5,969 nucleotides of DNA, from positions 1 to 5,969 of the forward strand of contig JAOZPY010000185.1 of assembly GCA_029932495.1 (NCBI GenBank), given 5' to 3'. Source of the DNA: Desulfobacterales bacterium. GTDB taxonomy: Bacteria; Desulfobacterota; Desulfobacteria; Desulfobacterales; JAFDCJ01. The notes under the pieces are model-generated. The model saw nothing but the letters and a program-made list of their open reading frames with translations, had not been told where the DNA came from and did no database searches. Below, piece after piece: positions 5,707 through 5,969 of the stretch. The stretch's first letter is position 1. Every line of letters starts with the position of its first letter. The position numbers and the translations under genes were made by a program.

Positions 5707-5969
5707 ATGGGCAAGCATATGGATGAAGCCATCGCACGATACTGGGAAATCCAGGAAAAAAACCGCCTCGGCGGGGGTGCCAAGCACATCGAACGCCAGC
5801 ATGGTCGGGGCAAGCTGACCGCCCGGGAACGCATCGAAATCCTCGCCGATCCCGGTAGCTTCAAAGAGTTGGGTTCTTTTGTGGGCACTACCTGCCGGCG
5901 CATCGACGGCCGTGTGCCGGACGCACCCTGTGACGGCGCAGTGCTGGGTACCGCCCGGGCAAACAACCG
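5707..5969 (+). CDS. Second acyl-CoA carboxyltransferase subunit, N-terminal part
   Basis: Only the first 87 complete codons are present; the gene runs off the window edge. AAAGGAG (5694-5700) lies six bases before the ATG. The protein opens with MGKHM, and RQHGRGKLTARERIEILADP (30-49) followed by GSF is the canonical N-terminal signature of PCC-type carboxyltransferases. CDGAV (75-79) matches the DGVV site where the catalytic domain begins. Over the first 60 residues it aligns without gaps to the preceding carboxyltransferase at about 50% identity, and here it keeps the HGRGKLTARER form that the upstream protein has altered to HELGKLTARER. It probably acts with that protein as beta subunits of one acyl-CoA carboxylase, decarboxylase or transcarboxylase. 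The catalytic motifs lie beyond the edge, so whether it is fully canonical cannot be told. Confidence 0.88.
   Translation, partial: MGKHMDEAIARYWEIQEKNRLGGGAKHIERQHGRGKLTARERIEILADPGSFKELGSFVGTTCRRIDGRVPDAPCDGAVLGTARANN

Overview
The window looks like part of one co-directional catabolic operon from a mesophilic anaerobic bacterium. The likeliest source is a Desulfobacterota (Desulfobacterales-type, fatty-acid or hydrocarbon oxidising) genome. That assignment is an inference from moderate GC, dense paralogous acyl-CoA genes, a PCC-type carboxyltransferase pair and ATCAAC-rich spacers; there is no rRNA or marker gene to prove it. All six genes read on the + strand. No gene is convincing on the - strand, and no intrinsic terminator, tRNA, CRISPR array or insertion sequence is visible.

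Layout: 1-135 is an AT-rich leader with promoter-like hexamers and two 17-bp dyads of the same design (19-35 and 84-100). Next come a PaaG-like enoyl-CoA hydratase/isomerase family gene (136-906) and two tandem acyl-CoA dehydrogenases that align without gaps at about 69% identity (970-2139 and 2244-3413). A TetR-family regulator with a TTG start follows, 17 bp behind the second dehydrogenase (3431-4039). A divergent PCC-type carboxyltransferase (4127-5677) has its ribosome binding site inside a perfect 6-bp hairpin. Last is the 5' end of a second, apparently canonical carboxyltransferase (5707 to the window edge).

How the genes may work together: FAD/ETF-linked dehydrogenases desaturate an acyl-CoA, the crotonase-fold protein isomerises or hydrates an enoyl-CoA, and the carboxyltransferase pair adds, removes or transfers a carboxyl group at an acyl-CoA. 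The TetR protein probably senses an acyl-CoA and represses the operon through the leader dyads. The dehydrogenases resemble citronellyl-CoA dehydrogenase (AtuD) and carry the isovaleryl-CoA/long-chain arrangement of the catalytic base, so a methyl-branched acyl-CoA is a reasonable substrate guess. Any biotin carboxylase and biotin carrier subunits lie outside the window.

The most unusual points are the first carboxyltransferase, which has lost several active-site signatures of its family while remaining full length beside an intact-looking paralogue; the twin dyads; the SD-sequestering hairpin; and the related ATCAAC-rich spacers between genes.
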